Shown in pieces: positions 50,072-58,446 of a DNA stretch of 64,000 nt (within the stretch, counting starts at the first letter, position 1; every line of letters begins with the position of its first letter). Made by a program: the position numbers and the translations under genes. The notes below the pieces were generated by a model, which was given only the letters and a program-made list of their open reading frames with translations, had not been told where the DNA came from and made no database searches. The stretch comes from Gammaproteobacteria bacterium (GTDB taxonomy: Bacteria > Pseudomonadota > Gammaproteobacteria > HK1). The stretch covers positions 47,941 to 111,940 of the forward strand of contig JAJEAD010000063.1 of the NCBI GenBank assembly GCA_022824305.1. Direction: 5' to 3'.

Positions 50072-51055
50072 GTGGCCCGAGTCGTGGAATCCCAGCACCG
50101 GGGCCTCATCGGCGCCCAGCCCTCTCCGCCTCCCGAGCTCGTCGAGAAGAAGCGGAGGACCCGGCACGAGGAAGGGTTCCCGGTCGGGTGGCTGATCGCG
50201 CCCGGCGTCGCGTGGCTGCTCCTGTTCCTGGTGATCCCGCTCGTCAGCATCATCGTGTTCAGCTTCTGGACCTCGACCGGACACGGGATGACCGCCGACC
50301 CGACCCTCCACCACTACGGGGAGTACTTCACGACCGAGGGGTTCTTCGATCCCGAAGCGGACAGGTTCCTCGGGCCCAGCATCTTCATCAAGACCCTGTG
50401 GTCGACCTTCCGATTCACGCTGACGGTGATGTTCTTCTGCCTCCTGCTCGGCTACCCCATCGCCTACTTCCTGGCGATGCAGGTCCAGACCTTCAAGTGG
50501 CAGATGGCGCTCTTCCTGCTGTGCATGGTGCCCTTCTGGACGAGCTACCTGATCCGGGCGGTGGCGTGGCTGCCGATGCTGGGCCGGCGGGGCCTGCTGA
50601 ACAGCTTTCTCGTGTCCAGCGGCATTCTCGAGAAGCCGTCCAGCGTGCTTCTCTACTCGGAGTTCGGCTACACGATGGCCCTGGTCCAGCTCTACGTGGT
50701 GCTCTGCGTCGGGCCCATCTTCTTTTCGCTCGCCAAGATCGACAAGGACATCCTGGAGGCGGCGCGGGACATGGGCGCCTCCGCCTTCCAGATCTTCCGC
50801 GAGATCATCGTGCCGCTCTCCCTGCCCGGGGTGGCGATCGGGATGATATTCATCTTCGTGATGATCATGGGAGAGTTCGCGACCGCGGTCGTCGTCTACG
50901 GCGGCAAGACGTCCACGGTGGGGACGGTGATCCTCAACTACTACGCGATCGCCAACTATCCCTTCGCCGCGGTCAACGCGCTCATGCTCATGATCGCGAT
51001 GATGATCGGCGTGGTGATCATCCTGCGCCTCGTGGACATCCGGAGCCAGCTCTAG
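50072..51055 (+). CDS. ABC transporter permease, PotB-like
   Basis: A 327-residue inner-membrane permease with six predicted helices and the EAA loop that contacts the ATPase (EAARDMGASAFQIFREIIVPLSLPG, quoted here as EAARDMGASAF). It resembles the spermidine/putrescine permease PotB. The GTG at 50072 is preceded by a purine-rich aagggg; the N-terminal 30 residues are polar and may be cytoplasmic. Two bases separate its stop from the second permease. With the ATPase at 52-53 kb and the binding protein at 40.6 kb it would form one importer. Confidence 0.9.
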   Translation: MARVVESQHRGLIGAQPSPPPELVEKKRRTRHEEGFPVGWLIAPGVAWLLLFLVIPLVSIIVFSFWTSTGHGMTADPTLHHYGEYFTTEGFFDPEADRFLGPSIFIKTLWSTFRFTLTVMFFCLLLGYPIAYFLAMQVQTFKWQMALFLLCMVPFWTSYLIRAVAWLPMLGRRGLLNSFLVSSGILEKPSSVLLYSEFGYTMALVQLYVVLCVGPIFFSLAKIDKDILEAARDMGASAFQIFREIIVPLSLPGVAIGMIFIFVMIMGEFATAVVVYGGKTSTVGTVILNYYAIANYPFAAVNALMLMIAMMIGVVIILRLVDIRSQL

Positions 51056-51057
51056 CG

Positions 51058-51888
51058 ATGGCGAGGCGCTGGACGGCGGAACGCAAGCGGAAGGCGGCGA
51101 TCAAGTCGATCTTCAGCGGGTACTACGTCATCTTCCTTCTCTTCATCTACGGGCCGATGTTCGCCATGTTCATCCTCTCCTTCCAGGGAAGGAGAGGGGG
51201 AACGAGCTTTCCCATGCGCGGCGCGAGCCTGTTCTGGTGGAACAAGCTGCTGGAGCCTTCGAGCGTCGGCGACCTGAAGGGAGCATTGCTGCGCTCCGTC
51301 GTGCTCGCGCTCATCGTGATGGTGATCACCGCGCTCTTCTCGACCCTGTTCGCCATGGCCTTTCGCAAGCGCTTCGCGGGCTCCGGCCTGCTCTTCTACA
51401 CCATCATGACCGGGATCATGGTGCCGGGCATCCTGCTGAGCCTCGGGATGGCGACGCTCATGAAGCAGGTCGGCATTTCCCCCGCCTGGTGGTCGACGGG
51501 GCTCGGGGTGCACGTGGTGTGGACGCTTCCCTTCGGCTTTCTCGTCATGATGGCGGTGTTCAACCGCTTCGACAGCGCGCTGGAGGAAGCGGCGCGTGAC
51601 ATGGGGGCGAGCGAATGGACGGTCTTCAAGGAGGTGACCCTGCCCCTCATCACGCCGGGGATCGTCGCCGCCGGCCTCTTCGGGTTCACGCTCTCCTACG
51701 ACGAATTCGCCCGCACCACCCTGCTCGCGGGCGAGAACAACACCCTTCCCCTGGACATCAACGCGTCCATGACCCAGCGCATCCGCCCCACGCTCTTCGC
51801 GCTGGGCACCGCCTCCACTCTCTTCTCGCTGCTGATGATCGGGCTCTTCCTGCTCGTCTACACCATCCTCTACCGGCGCACCCGCTGA
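51058..51888 (+). CDS. ABC transporter permease, PotC-like
   Basis: A 276-residue permease, the partner of the preceding one. Six hydrophobic helices and an EAA motif (EAARDMGASEWTVFKEVTLP) are visible, followed by LSYDEFARTT, typical of the PotC/YdcV group. It starts two bases after the PotB-like gene. It converges on the ATPase gene, which lies on the opposite strand 101 bases away, so the transporter genes are split into two transcripts. The imported compound is likely a polyamine-like or guanidino compound, by family and context only. Confidence 0.9.
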   Translation: MARRWTAERKRKAAIKSIFSGYYVIFLLFIYGPMFAMFILSFQGRRGGTSFPMRGASLFWWNKLLEPSSVGDLKGALLRSVVLALIVMVITALFSTLFAMAFRKRFAGSGLLFYTIMTGIMVPGILLSLGMATLMKQVGISPAWWSTGLGVHVVWTLPFGFLVMMAVFNRFDSALEEAARDMGASEWTVFKEVTLPLITPGIVAAGLFGFTLSYDEFARTTLLAGENNTLPLDINASMTQRIRPTLFALGTASTLFSLLMIGLFLLVYTILYRRTR

Positions 51889-51989
51889 TTTCGGCATCGG
51901 TGCTCGGCCGAAGCGAAGGCCGGCCAGGGCGCAGTTCAGCGCCGGTCGCGGTGCGCCCACCCGTGCCCGAGGCCGGGATTGAGCTGCGT

Positions 51990-53078
51990 TCAGTCGAGCA
52001 GGAGGACGGCGGCCTCCGCCGGCCAGCAGATCGTCTCGCGCTCGCCGACCTCGTAGACGCGGTCGGAGACGCTGCGGTGCTGCTCCACGTGGACGTACTT
52101 TCCGGGAGAGAACTCGAATACGTCCGTCTCCAGCGAGCCCAGGAACTCGGTCGCGACGTAGGTCGCCTCGACCTGGTTCGCCATGTCGGAGCGGGCTCCG
52201 GTGTGCAGGAGGTCGGCCCGAACTGAGAAGTGGGCGGGGCGGCCGTTGCGGATGTCGCGGTCGTCGTCGTTCGGGGCGCGCACGTAGTAGAGACGGCCCT
52301 TCGACTCGACGAAGACGATGGACCCGCTCCGGGATCGAATCGTTCCCTCAAAGACGTTGTTGTTGCCGATGAAGTCGGCGACGAAGCGGGTGCGCGGCGC
52401 TTCGTAGACCTCGCGCGAGGTCCCGATCTGCTGGATCACCGCGTCGCTCATCACCACCACCTTGTCGGCGAGCGACATCGCCTCCTGCTGGGAGTGCGTG
52501 ACCATGATGAAGGTGATGCCGAGCTCGCGCTGGATCGTCTTCAGCTCGACCATCATCTGCTGGCGCAGGCTGTAGTCGAGCGCTCCGAGCGGCTCGTCGA
52601 GGAGCAGGAGGGTGGGCTTGCTGATGAGGGCCCGGGCCAGCGCCACGCGCTGCTGCTGGCCGCCGCTCAGGTCCCGGGGATAGCGGTCGGCGAGCGGGTC
52701 CAGGCTCACCATCTCGAGCATCTGGCCCACCTGCCGGTCGCGCTCGCGGCGCTCGATGCCCTTGACCTTCAGGCTGAACTCGACGTTCTGGTGGACGGTG
52801 CGGTGGGGGAAGAGCGCGAAGCTCTGGAACATCATCGCGGTGTCGCGTTCCGAGGGCGGGAGGTCCGTGACATCCGTGCCGGCGATGTAGATCTTCCCTT
52901 CGGTGACCTCCTCCAGACCGCCGATCATGCGCAGCGTGGTGGTCTTGCCGCAGCCGCTCGGCCCGAGCATGGCGACGAACTCGCCGTGCTCGATCTCCGC
53001 GTTGAAGTCGATGACGGCGTGCACCCCGCCCTCGAAGGTCTTGCTCACGCCGATGAGGACGACGTCGAGGTCGGCCAT
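51990..53078 (-). CDS. ABC transporter ATP-binding protein, PotA-like
   Basis: A 362-residue ATPase of the spermidine/putrescine importer type. Walker A is GPSGCGKTTT near residue 40, the signature is LSGGQQQRVALARAL, Walker B LLLLDEPLGALD, and the H-loop MVTHSQQEAM. The C-terminal 110 residues form the TOBE-like regulatory domain. It would power the two permeases encoded just downstream on the opposite strand. A binuclear arrangement of this kind, convergent ATPase and permeases, is unusual for Pot systems, which are normally co-transcribed. Confidence 0.92.
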   Translation of the reverse strand: MADLDVVLIGVSKTFEGGVHAVIDFNAEIEHGEFVAMLGPSGCGKTTTLRMIGGLEEVTEGKIYIAGTDVTDLPPSERDTAMMFQSFALFPHRTVHQNVEFSLKVKGIERRERDRQVGQMLEMVSLDPLADRYPRDLSGGQQQRVALARALISKPTLLLLDEPLGALDYSLRQQMMVELKTIQRELGITFIMVTHSQQEAMSLADKVVVMSDAVIQQIGTSREVYEAPRTRFVADFIGNNNVFEGTIRSRSGSIVFVESKGRLYYVRAPNDDDRDIRNGRPAHFSVRADLLHTGARSDMANQVEATYVATEFLGSLETDVFEFSPGKYVHVEQHRSVSDRVYEVGERETICWPAEAAVLLLD

Positions 53079-53234
53079 CGCCTGAGCCCTCCCGGCCTCA
53101 GCCGGAGGGAAGCCGGGAATCCGCCGGCCGCGGCGCGCGCGGGGACGCTGCGCCCTCCGTCACGCCCGGGCACCGCGCGACGCTCGGCACGGAAATGCGC
53201 AGGCGCGCTTGCCCCCGGTCCGCGGGCCGGCGCT

Positions 53235-56042
53235 TCACTTCACGCTCTTGGCGAGCGCCCCGAGCAGTGTCCACGCGGTTTCGAAGGGCACGTCGTCGAA
53301 GGCCCCGCCCTCGTTCGCCGAGGCCAGCACCGCGACCGAACGCGACGCTTCCTCGTTTCCGGACGCGGCTTCGTCGAGCCGGGCGAGCGCATCGGCGAAA
53401 CGCAGCTCCCCGGCCTCGTCTCCGAGGGCGGACTCGACCAGTGCGGCAAGGCGGTCCGCGTGAGCGCTCAGCGGGCTCTCGTCCGGCCGGCGGAAGATGC
53501 CGCGAATGCCGTCGCGCGCCAGCCGGTCCCTCAGCCCCTCCGGCAGCGACTGCGCCACCCCCTCGAGCGCTTCGCCGATGCCGAAGCCGGAAGTGAAGAG
53601 CTGCCGGATATTGTCGACGGTGCCTCCGTCGCCCCCGTACATGCGGATGTGGGCCCCGGAGAGCGCATTGCCCATGGCCTTGGCCTGGTCGATGTGGATG
53701 GCACGCTCGGCCTCGATGTGCATCTTGGCGAGCTCGAGGAAGGTCGCGGACTCGTCGTACTTCTTGAGCGCGTCGGCCTTGGCCTCGATGCCGACCGCCT
53801 CGGCCTCGAGACGACGCTGGGTGTTCGCCACCCGAAGCGATTCGATGTGCACCTCGGCCCGGCCCACCGCGCCGGCTTCCCTCTCGATGCCCTCGGCCCC
53901 GATCTGCTGCGCCTCGCTCGTGGCCCGGGCGCGAGTGAGGGTGGCCTCCGCCTCGCGCTCGGCCGCGAGCCGGCGGGCATCGGACTGGGAGAGCATGTGC
54001 ATGCGGGCAATCTCCGCCTTGGTCTCCTCTTCGATCCGGCGGGTATCGGCCTGGTTCTCGGCCTGGATGCGGTCCACCTCCTTGCGGCGGGCGGCGTCGG
54101 CCACCCGGCGCACGGACTCCGCGTCGTGCTCCGCCTGCTCCCGCAGCGCCGTCATCTCCAGGCGGCGCGCCTCCGCCTGCTCGAGATCGCGGGTCTTTCC
54201 GGCGAGCGTGATCTCGCGGTCGCGCTCCTCGCTCTCCCGGGAGAGGAAACGCTGGATGTCCGCGCGCTCGCGCTCCGTCTCCTTGCCGATGAGGGCGATC
54301 TCGCGCTCGCGCTCCTCCACCTCGACCGCGAGGGCCTTCTTGACCCGCGCGGTCTCGAGCGCCTCGTCCCGGGCGACCAGGGTCATCTCCCGCGTCCGCT
54401 CCTCTTCTTCAATCGCGAGCCGGCGCTGCACCTCGACCCGCTCGAGCTCCACCGTCTTCGCCACCAGCGCGATGTCGCGGTCGCGCTCTTCGCTTTCCCG
54501 GGAGAGCGCGCGCTGGATGTCGGCCGCCTCGCGCTGGCGCTGCTCCTCGATGATCGCGATGTCCTTGCGAATCTGCGCCGCTTCCAGCGCCTCCGCCTTC
54601 GCGATCTCTTCCTGTTCCACCTGCCAGCGCTGCTCGAGGATGTAGCGCTGCTGCTCGCTCAGCACCCGGGCCCGCTCGTTCGCGACCTCCTGTTCCTGGC
54701 GGGCCTCGGCGAACGACTCGTCCTTGTCCAGCTCGAGCACTTCGAGTCGGGTCTCGAGGCTGCGCTTGCGGACCGAGAGGGCGGTCGCCTCCGAGACGCG
54801 ATGCCGGTCGTCGCGGGCCGACTCCTCGTGGGACATCACCGCGGTCGCGCGGTCGATGTCCGCGACCTGGCGGTCCTGCTCCTTGGCGATGAGCGCGATC
54901 TCCTTGTCCTTCTCCGCCCGCTCGCGCTCGAGACCCCGGTGGATCTCGGCCAGCTCCTCCTGCTTCGCCTTCTCCACCAGCGTGATGCGCCGATCGCGCT
55001 CCGCCTGCTCCTCCGCGAGCTTCCGCTCGATGTTGGCGAGCTCCTCCTCCCGGGACTTGCCGATCAGCACGATCTCGCGGTCGCGGCGCACCTTCTCGAG
55101 CTCGAGCGCCTTGCGGAGCTCCGCCTCCTCGCGCCGGCGGGCCTCTTCGGTGGCGTTGATGTCGCGCTCGGCGCGCATCTTCTCCAGCTCCTTGTCGTTG
55201 TCGATCTCCTTCTGCTCCACCGCCATGCGCTGATCGAGGACGTAGATCTGCTTGTTTCCGACCTCCTGCGCCTGCTCGTTCGAGACCTCCCGATCCTGGT
55301 GGGCGCGGGCGAAGGCTTCCTGCTTCTCGATTTCGAGGAGGTCGAGCTGAGTCTGGAGCTCCTTCTGGCGGATCGACACCGTGGTCCGCTTTTCGGTGTC
55401 ATGCACCCGGCGCCGCGCGTCGGAGGTGATCTCGGTGATGACCTTCAGGCCTTCCGCATCGAAGACGTTGTTGGCGTCGAAGAACTCCTTGCCGCTCTGC
55501 TCGAGGGTGACGATGGTGACCTCCTCCAGCGTGAGGCCGTTGGCGTGGAAGCTCTCGACCACGCTCGACTGCACGGCCTTCGCGAAGCCCTCGCGGTTCT
55601 CGTGCAGCTCGTTCAGGGTCTTGGTCGCGGCGTAGCTCCGCAGCGCGCTCACGATCTTCGCCTCCAGGAGGTTTCGCACCTTCTCGGAGTCGAAGGTGCG
55701 CTCCCCGAGGCTCCGCGCGGCCGCGAGCAGCTCGTCCTCGCTCCGGCCGACGTGGGCATAGAGCTCCGCGACCACGTCGATGCGGATCTTGTCGGAGGTG
55801 AGCACCGCCTGGTCGCGCGAGCGGCTCACGATGAGCTTGATGGTCTCCAGGGAGACCCAGGTCACCTCGTGGAACACCGGCAGCACCGTCGCGCCGCGGC
55901 CCAGGCACACCTTGGTGCCGAGGAAGCCGGTGCGGACGAAGCCCATGTTCGCGGGCGCACGCTTGTACACCCAGATCGAGATGATGTAGAGGATCGCGAC
56001 GATGATGATCGCGAGGATGATGAGGGTAATCAGGGATTCCAC
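53235..56042 (-). CDS. Oversized flotillin/SPFH protein with expanded coiled-coil repeats
   Basis: A 935-residue flotillin-like protein, nearly twice the usual length. Residues 1-25 are a membrane anchor, about 30-210 the SPFH domain (ending near EGLKVITEITSDARR). From about 220 to 740 runs a charged coiled coil containing a duplicated block: residues 226-280 match 426-480 at an exact 200-residue offset. Inside each block, units recur every 29 residues (DREIVLIGK at 321, then 350 and 379; again 521, 550, 579 and 608). The C-terminal part (about 740-935) resumes the flotillin oligomerisation region and an acidic tail. Flotillins organise membrane microdomains. Confidence 0.85.
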   Translation of the reverse strand: MESLITLIILAIIIVAILYIISIWVYKRAPANMGFVRTGFLGTKVCLGRGATVLPVFHEVTWVSLETIKLIVSRSRDQAVLTSDKIRIDVVAELYAHVGRSEDELLAAARSLGERTFDSEKVRNLLEAKIVSALRSYAATKTLNELHENREGFAKAVQSSVVESFHANGLTLEEVTIVTLEQSGKEFFDANNVFDAEGLKVITEITSDARRRVHDTEKRTTVSIRQKELQTQLDLLEIEKQEAFARAHQDREVSNEQAQEVGNKQIYVLDQRMAVEQKEIDNDKELEKMRAERDINATEEARRREEAELRKALELEKVRRDREIVLIGKSREEELANIERKLAEEQAERDRRITLVEKAKQEELAEIHRGLERERAEKDKEIALIAKEQDRQVADIDRATAVMSHEESARDDRHRVSEATALSVRKRSLETRLEVLELDKDESFAEARQEQEVANERARVLSEQQRYILEQRWQVEQEEIAKAEALEAAQIRKDIAIIEEQRQREAADIQRALSRESEERDRDIALVAKTVELERVEVQRRLAIEEEERTREMTLVARDEALETARVKKALAVEVEEREREIALIGKETERERADIQRFLSRESEERDREITLAGKTRDLEQAEARRLEMTALREQAEHDAESVRRVADAARRKEVDRIQAENQADTRRIEEETKAEIARMHMLSQSDARRLAAEREAEATLTRARATSEAQQIGAEGIEREAGAVGRAEVHIESLRVANTQRRLEAEAVGIEAKADALKKYDESATFLELAKMHIEAERAIHIDQAKAMGNALSGAHIRMYGGDGGTVDNIRQLFTSGFGIGEALEGVAQSLPEGLRDRLARDGIRGIFRRPDESPLSAHADRLAALVESALGDEAGELRFADALARLDEAASGNEEASRSVAVLASANEGGAFDDVPFETAWTLLGALAKSVK

Positions 56043-56346
56043 TGTCGTCGCTCTCGCTTTCTCGAATCTCGGGGCTCACCCCGCCCGCTTGTCAGTCGCC
56101 GGATTCCCGCCGCCCGCATTCCGAGCATGCGCTCCCGCGGGAATGGCGCCGCGCCCTGCAGGGTTCACGGCCGCAACGCGATCCTCCTCCCGCTGGAGCC
56201 CGCCAGAACCGGAAGGGGCGGGCATCCGTCCCAGTTGATTCACTAAACTACACGACGCGTCCGACCGGAAACAAATTCGGCGGTACGGATCGCGATTCTC
56301 CCGGTGTCCGCCCGCCGCGCGATCGCTTGCCGGACTGACCCACCCC
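56043..56346. other. Gap upstream of the flotillin gene
   Basis: These 304 bases separate the flotillin start from the hyuB stop, both on the minus strand. No gene is seen. It includes the least GC-rich stretch of the neighbourhood (about 56236-56280), where a promoter would be expected. Confidence 0.5.
56245..56274 (-). promoter_or_regulatory. Candidate promoter of the flotillin gene
   Basis: Read on the minus strand, TTGTTT (56274-56269) and TAGTTT (56250-56245) are spaced by 18 bases in an otherwise GC-rich gap, about 200 bases before the flotillin start codon. The match to sigma-70 consensus is partial. Confidence 0.3.
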
Positions 56347-58446
56347 TCACTCCGCCGCGAGGTCGAGGCCCGCCGCTTCCCAGGGGCGCTCCCCGAAGTC
56401 ATAGGTGAGGAGCTGCCCCCGGTTGCGCCGAACGGACTCGCGCCTCGCCTCGGTGGCGGCGATGTCGACTTCCTGCTCCTCGCCCGCGAGCACCACTTCG
56501 TAGTCCCGCGCCGCCGTCTCCGCGCTCATGAGCCGGCGGAGCACATCGGCGCGCACCCGCTCGGGCTCGCGCTCCAGCGGATCGCCCCAGCCCCCGCCCC
56601 CGGCGGTGCGGAACACGATGCGGTCGCCGGGGGCCACCCGGACGTTGTCGACCTTGGAGCCGAGGTGCTCGCGCGAGCCGTCTGGGCGCACCAGCCACTT
56701 CTCCGACACCGCGCCCGGCTTGCCGCCGAGGATGCCCCAGGGCTGCGACAGGTGGCGGTCATCGTGGATGGAGATCTCGCCCGGCTCGAGCATCCGGTAG
56801 ACCTTCTCCACGCCGTTGCCGCCCCGGTGCCGCCCCGCCCCGCCGGTGTCGGGTCGGCTCGCGTACCCCTCGATGAGGAGGGGGTAGTAGCTCTCCAGGT
56901 ACTCCGACGGGATGTTCTCGAAGAGAGGCCACCAGGAGTGTCCGTCCATGCCGTCGCCGATCGGACGGCCGGGAATGCCGCCGTAGAGGATCTCCATGAG
57001 CTGGAAGGGCCGCCCCTCGCGGTCCACCCCCGAGTAGAGGAAGTGGGGGCTGGACCCGTACCCGGCCGCGGTGGCCATGTCCGGAGCGCTCTTGCTGAGC
57101 GCGCCGCCGAGCACGTCGAACTGGCGCGCAAGGGCGTGGGTGCGCGAGCCGAGCGCGGCGGGAAAGTCGGGATGGAGCAGCGAGCCCTGGGGCAGGGTCA
57201 CGTGGATGAGGTCGTAGAAGCCGTCGTTGAAGAGGATCTGGGGGTCGAACACCATGATCATGTAGACCCCGATGAACATCTTGAACATGCCTTCGTGAAG
57301 GTAGAAGTTGATCGGACCCGGCGCCTGCGCCGAGGTGCCGGTCCAGTCGAAGTAGGCATGCTCGCCCTCGCGCCAGAGCGTGAGCTTGAGCTTGAAGGGG
57401 CCGTTGCCGAGCCCGTCGTCGTCGACGTAGTCCTCGAAGGACTGGGGCTCTTCGGGCAGGTTCTTCACGATCAGCGCGCGCATCGCCCGCTCGGTGCGCA
57501 GCAGCAGCGCCTCGCAGGCCTTTCGGTAGGTCTCCACCCCGAAGCGCTCGCACATCTCGATGACGCGCCGCTCGCCGGTGCGGCTGCCCGCGATGATCGC
57601 CATCAGGTCGCTGTAGTTCATCTCCGGAGTGCGGGAGTTGTTCATGAGGATCTTCAGCGCGGCCTGGTTCGGCTCTCCGCGCTCGTAGATCTTGATGGGC
57701 GGAATGCGGATGCCCTCGCCGAAGATCGAGGTGGCGCCCGTGGGCATGCTGCACGGCACCGGGCCGCCCACGTCCATCATGTGTCCGAACATCGAGCTGA
57801 AGCCGACCAGCTCCCCCTCGTAGAAGATGGGAATCAGCACCATCCAGTCGTTGATGTGGCTGATCGCGCCGCCGCACAGGTAGGGGTCGCTCTGCAGGAT
57901 GATGTCGCCGGGCGCGAGCTCGAAGGACTGCTCGGCCAGCATCTCGGACACGTAGGAGCCGAACTGGCCGACGATCATCCGTCCGGCGGCGTCGGTGATC
58001 ATCGGAAACTCGTCGTGCTGCTCCCGGATCACCGGCGACATCGCGGAGCGGAAGAGCACCGCGTCCATCTCGTGGCGGGCGTTGCGGAGCGCGTTCTCGA
58101 TGAGGTCGAGGGTGATCGGATCGAGGTCGGAGGCGCCCTTGGGCGCAGCGTCGGGCGCCGTGGACTGCGAGGCCGGCGACCAGGCCGGCGATGACGCAGC
58201 GGATGGCCTCGTACCGGCCGCGGGCGACGGGGAGGAGGTGCGGCTCTCGCCGTTTCCTGGTCCGACGGCGGGGGTGGGTGCATCGGATTCCGTCTCAGGT
58301 TCCGGCGCTGGCGCCGGGGCCGGGATGCGGCCCAGGTCCCTCGCCTCGCGCATCCGCGCCCCCAGGATCCGGTCGAAGTGTGCGCGGTTCGCCTCGAGGA
58401 GATCGTCGAGGGAGATGCCCCCACCGGGCGGTTTCAGGTCAGCCAT
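56347..58446 (-). CDS. hyuB: Hydantoinase B / oxoprolinase family protein
   Basis: A 699-residue HyuB-type subunit. After an N-terminal helix (about 1-40) comes a Pro/Ala/Ser-rich linker (about 41-108) and then the canonical domain from DPITLDLIENALRNARHEMD onward, with SDPYLCGGAISHINDW and GGNGVEKVYR. The C-terminal GGGGWGDPLEREPERV is a family mark. HyuB works with HyuA in ATP-dependent opening of hydantoin, 5-oxoproline or N-methylhydantoin rings, or, in the related acetone/acetophenone carboxylases, carboxylation. It overlaps the hyuA stop by eight bases, so the two are co-translated. The linker is not a usual HyuB feature. Confidence 0.9.
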   Translation of the reverse strand: MADLKPPGGGISLDDLLEANRAHFDRILGARMREARDLGRIPAPAPAPEPETESDAPTPAVGPGNGESRTSSPSPAAGTRPSAASSPAWSPASQSTAPDAAPKGASDLDPITLDLIENALRNARHEMDAVLFRSAMSPVIREQHDEFPMITDAAGRMIVGQFGSYVSEMLAEQSFELAPGDIILQSDPYLCGGAISHINDWMVLIPIFYEGELVGFSSMFGHMMDVGGPVPCSMPTGATSIFGEGIRIPPIKIYERGEPNQAALKILMNNSRTPEMNYSDLMAIIAGSRTGERRVIEMCERFGVETYRKACEALLLRTERAMRALIVKNLPEEPQSFEDYVDDDGLGNGPFKLKLTLWREGEHAYFDWTGTSAQAPGPINFYLHEGMFKMFIGVYMIMVFDPQILFNDGFYDLIHVTLPQGSLLHPDFPAALGSRTHALARQFDVLGGALSKSAPDMATAAGYGSSPHFLYSGVDREGRPFQLMEILYGGIPGRPIGDGMDGHSWWPLFENIPSEYLESYYPLLIEGYASRPDTGGAGRHRGGNGVEKVYRMLEPGEISIHDDRHLSQPWGILGGKPGAVSEKWLVRPDGSREHLGSKVDNVRVAPGDRIVFRTAGGGGWGDPLEREPERVRADVLRRLMSAETAARDYEVVLAGEEQEVDIAATEARRESVRRNRGQLLTYDFGERPWEAAGLDLAAE

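Noticed and set aside
52230..56246. A 1338-codon open frame on the plus strand opposite the ATPase and flotillin genes.
   Set aside because: It crosses two recognisable genes on the other strand. The protein is a low-complexity mix of Leu, Arg, Asp and His that reflects the flotillin coiled coil read in antisense.
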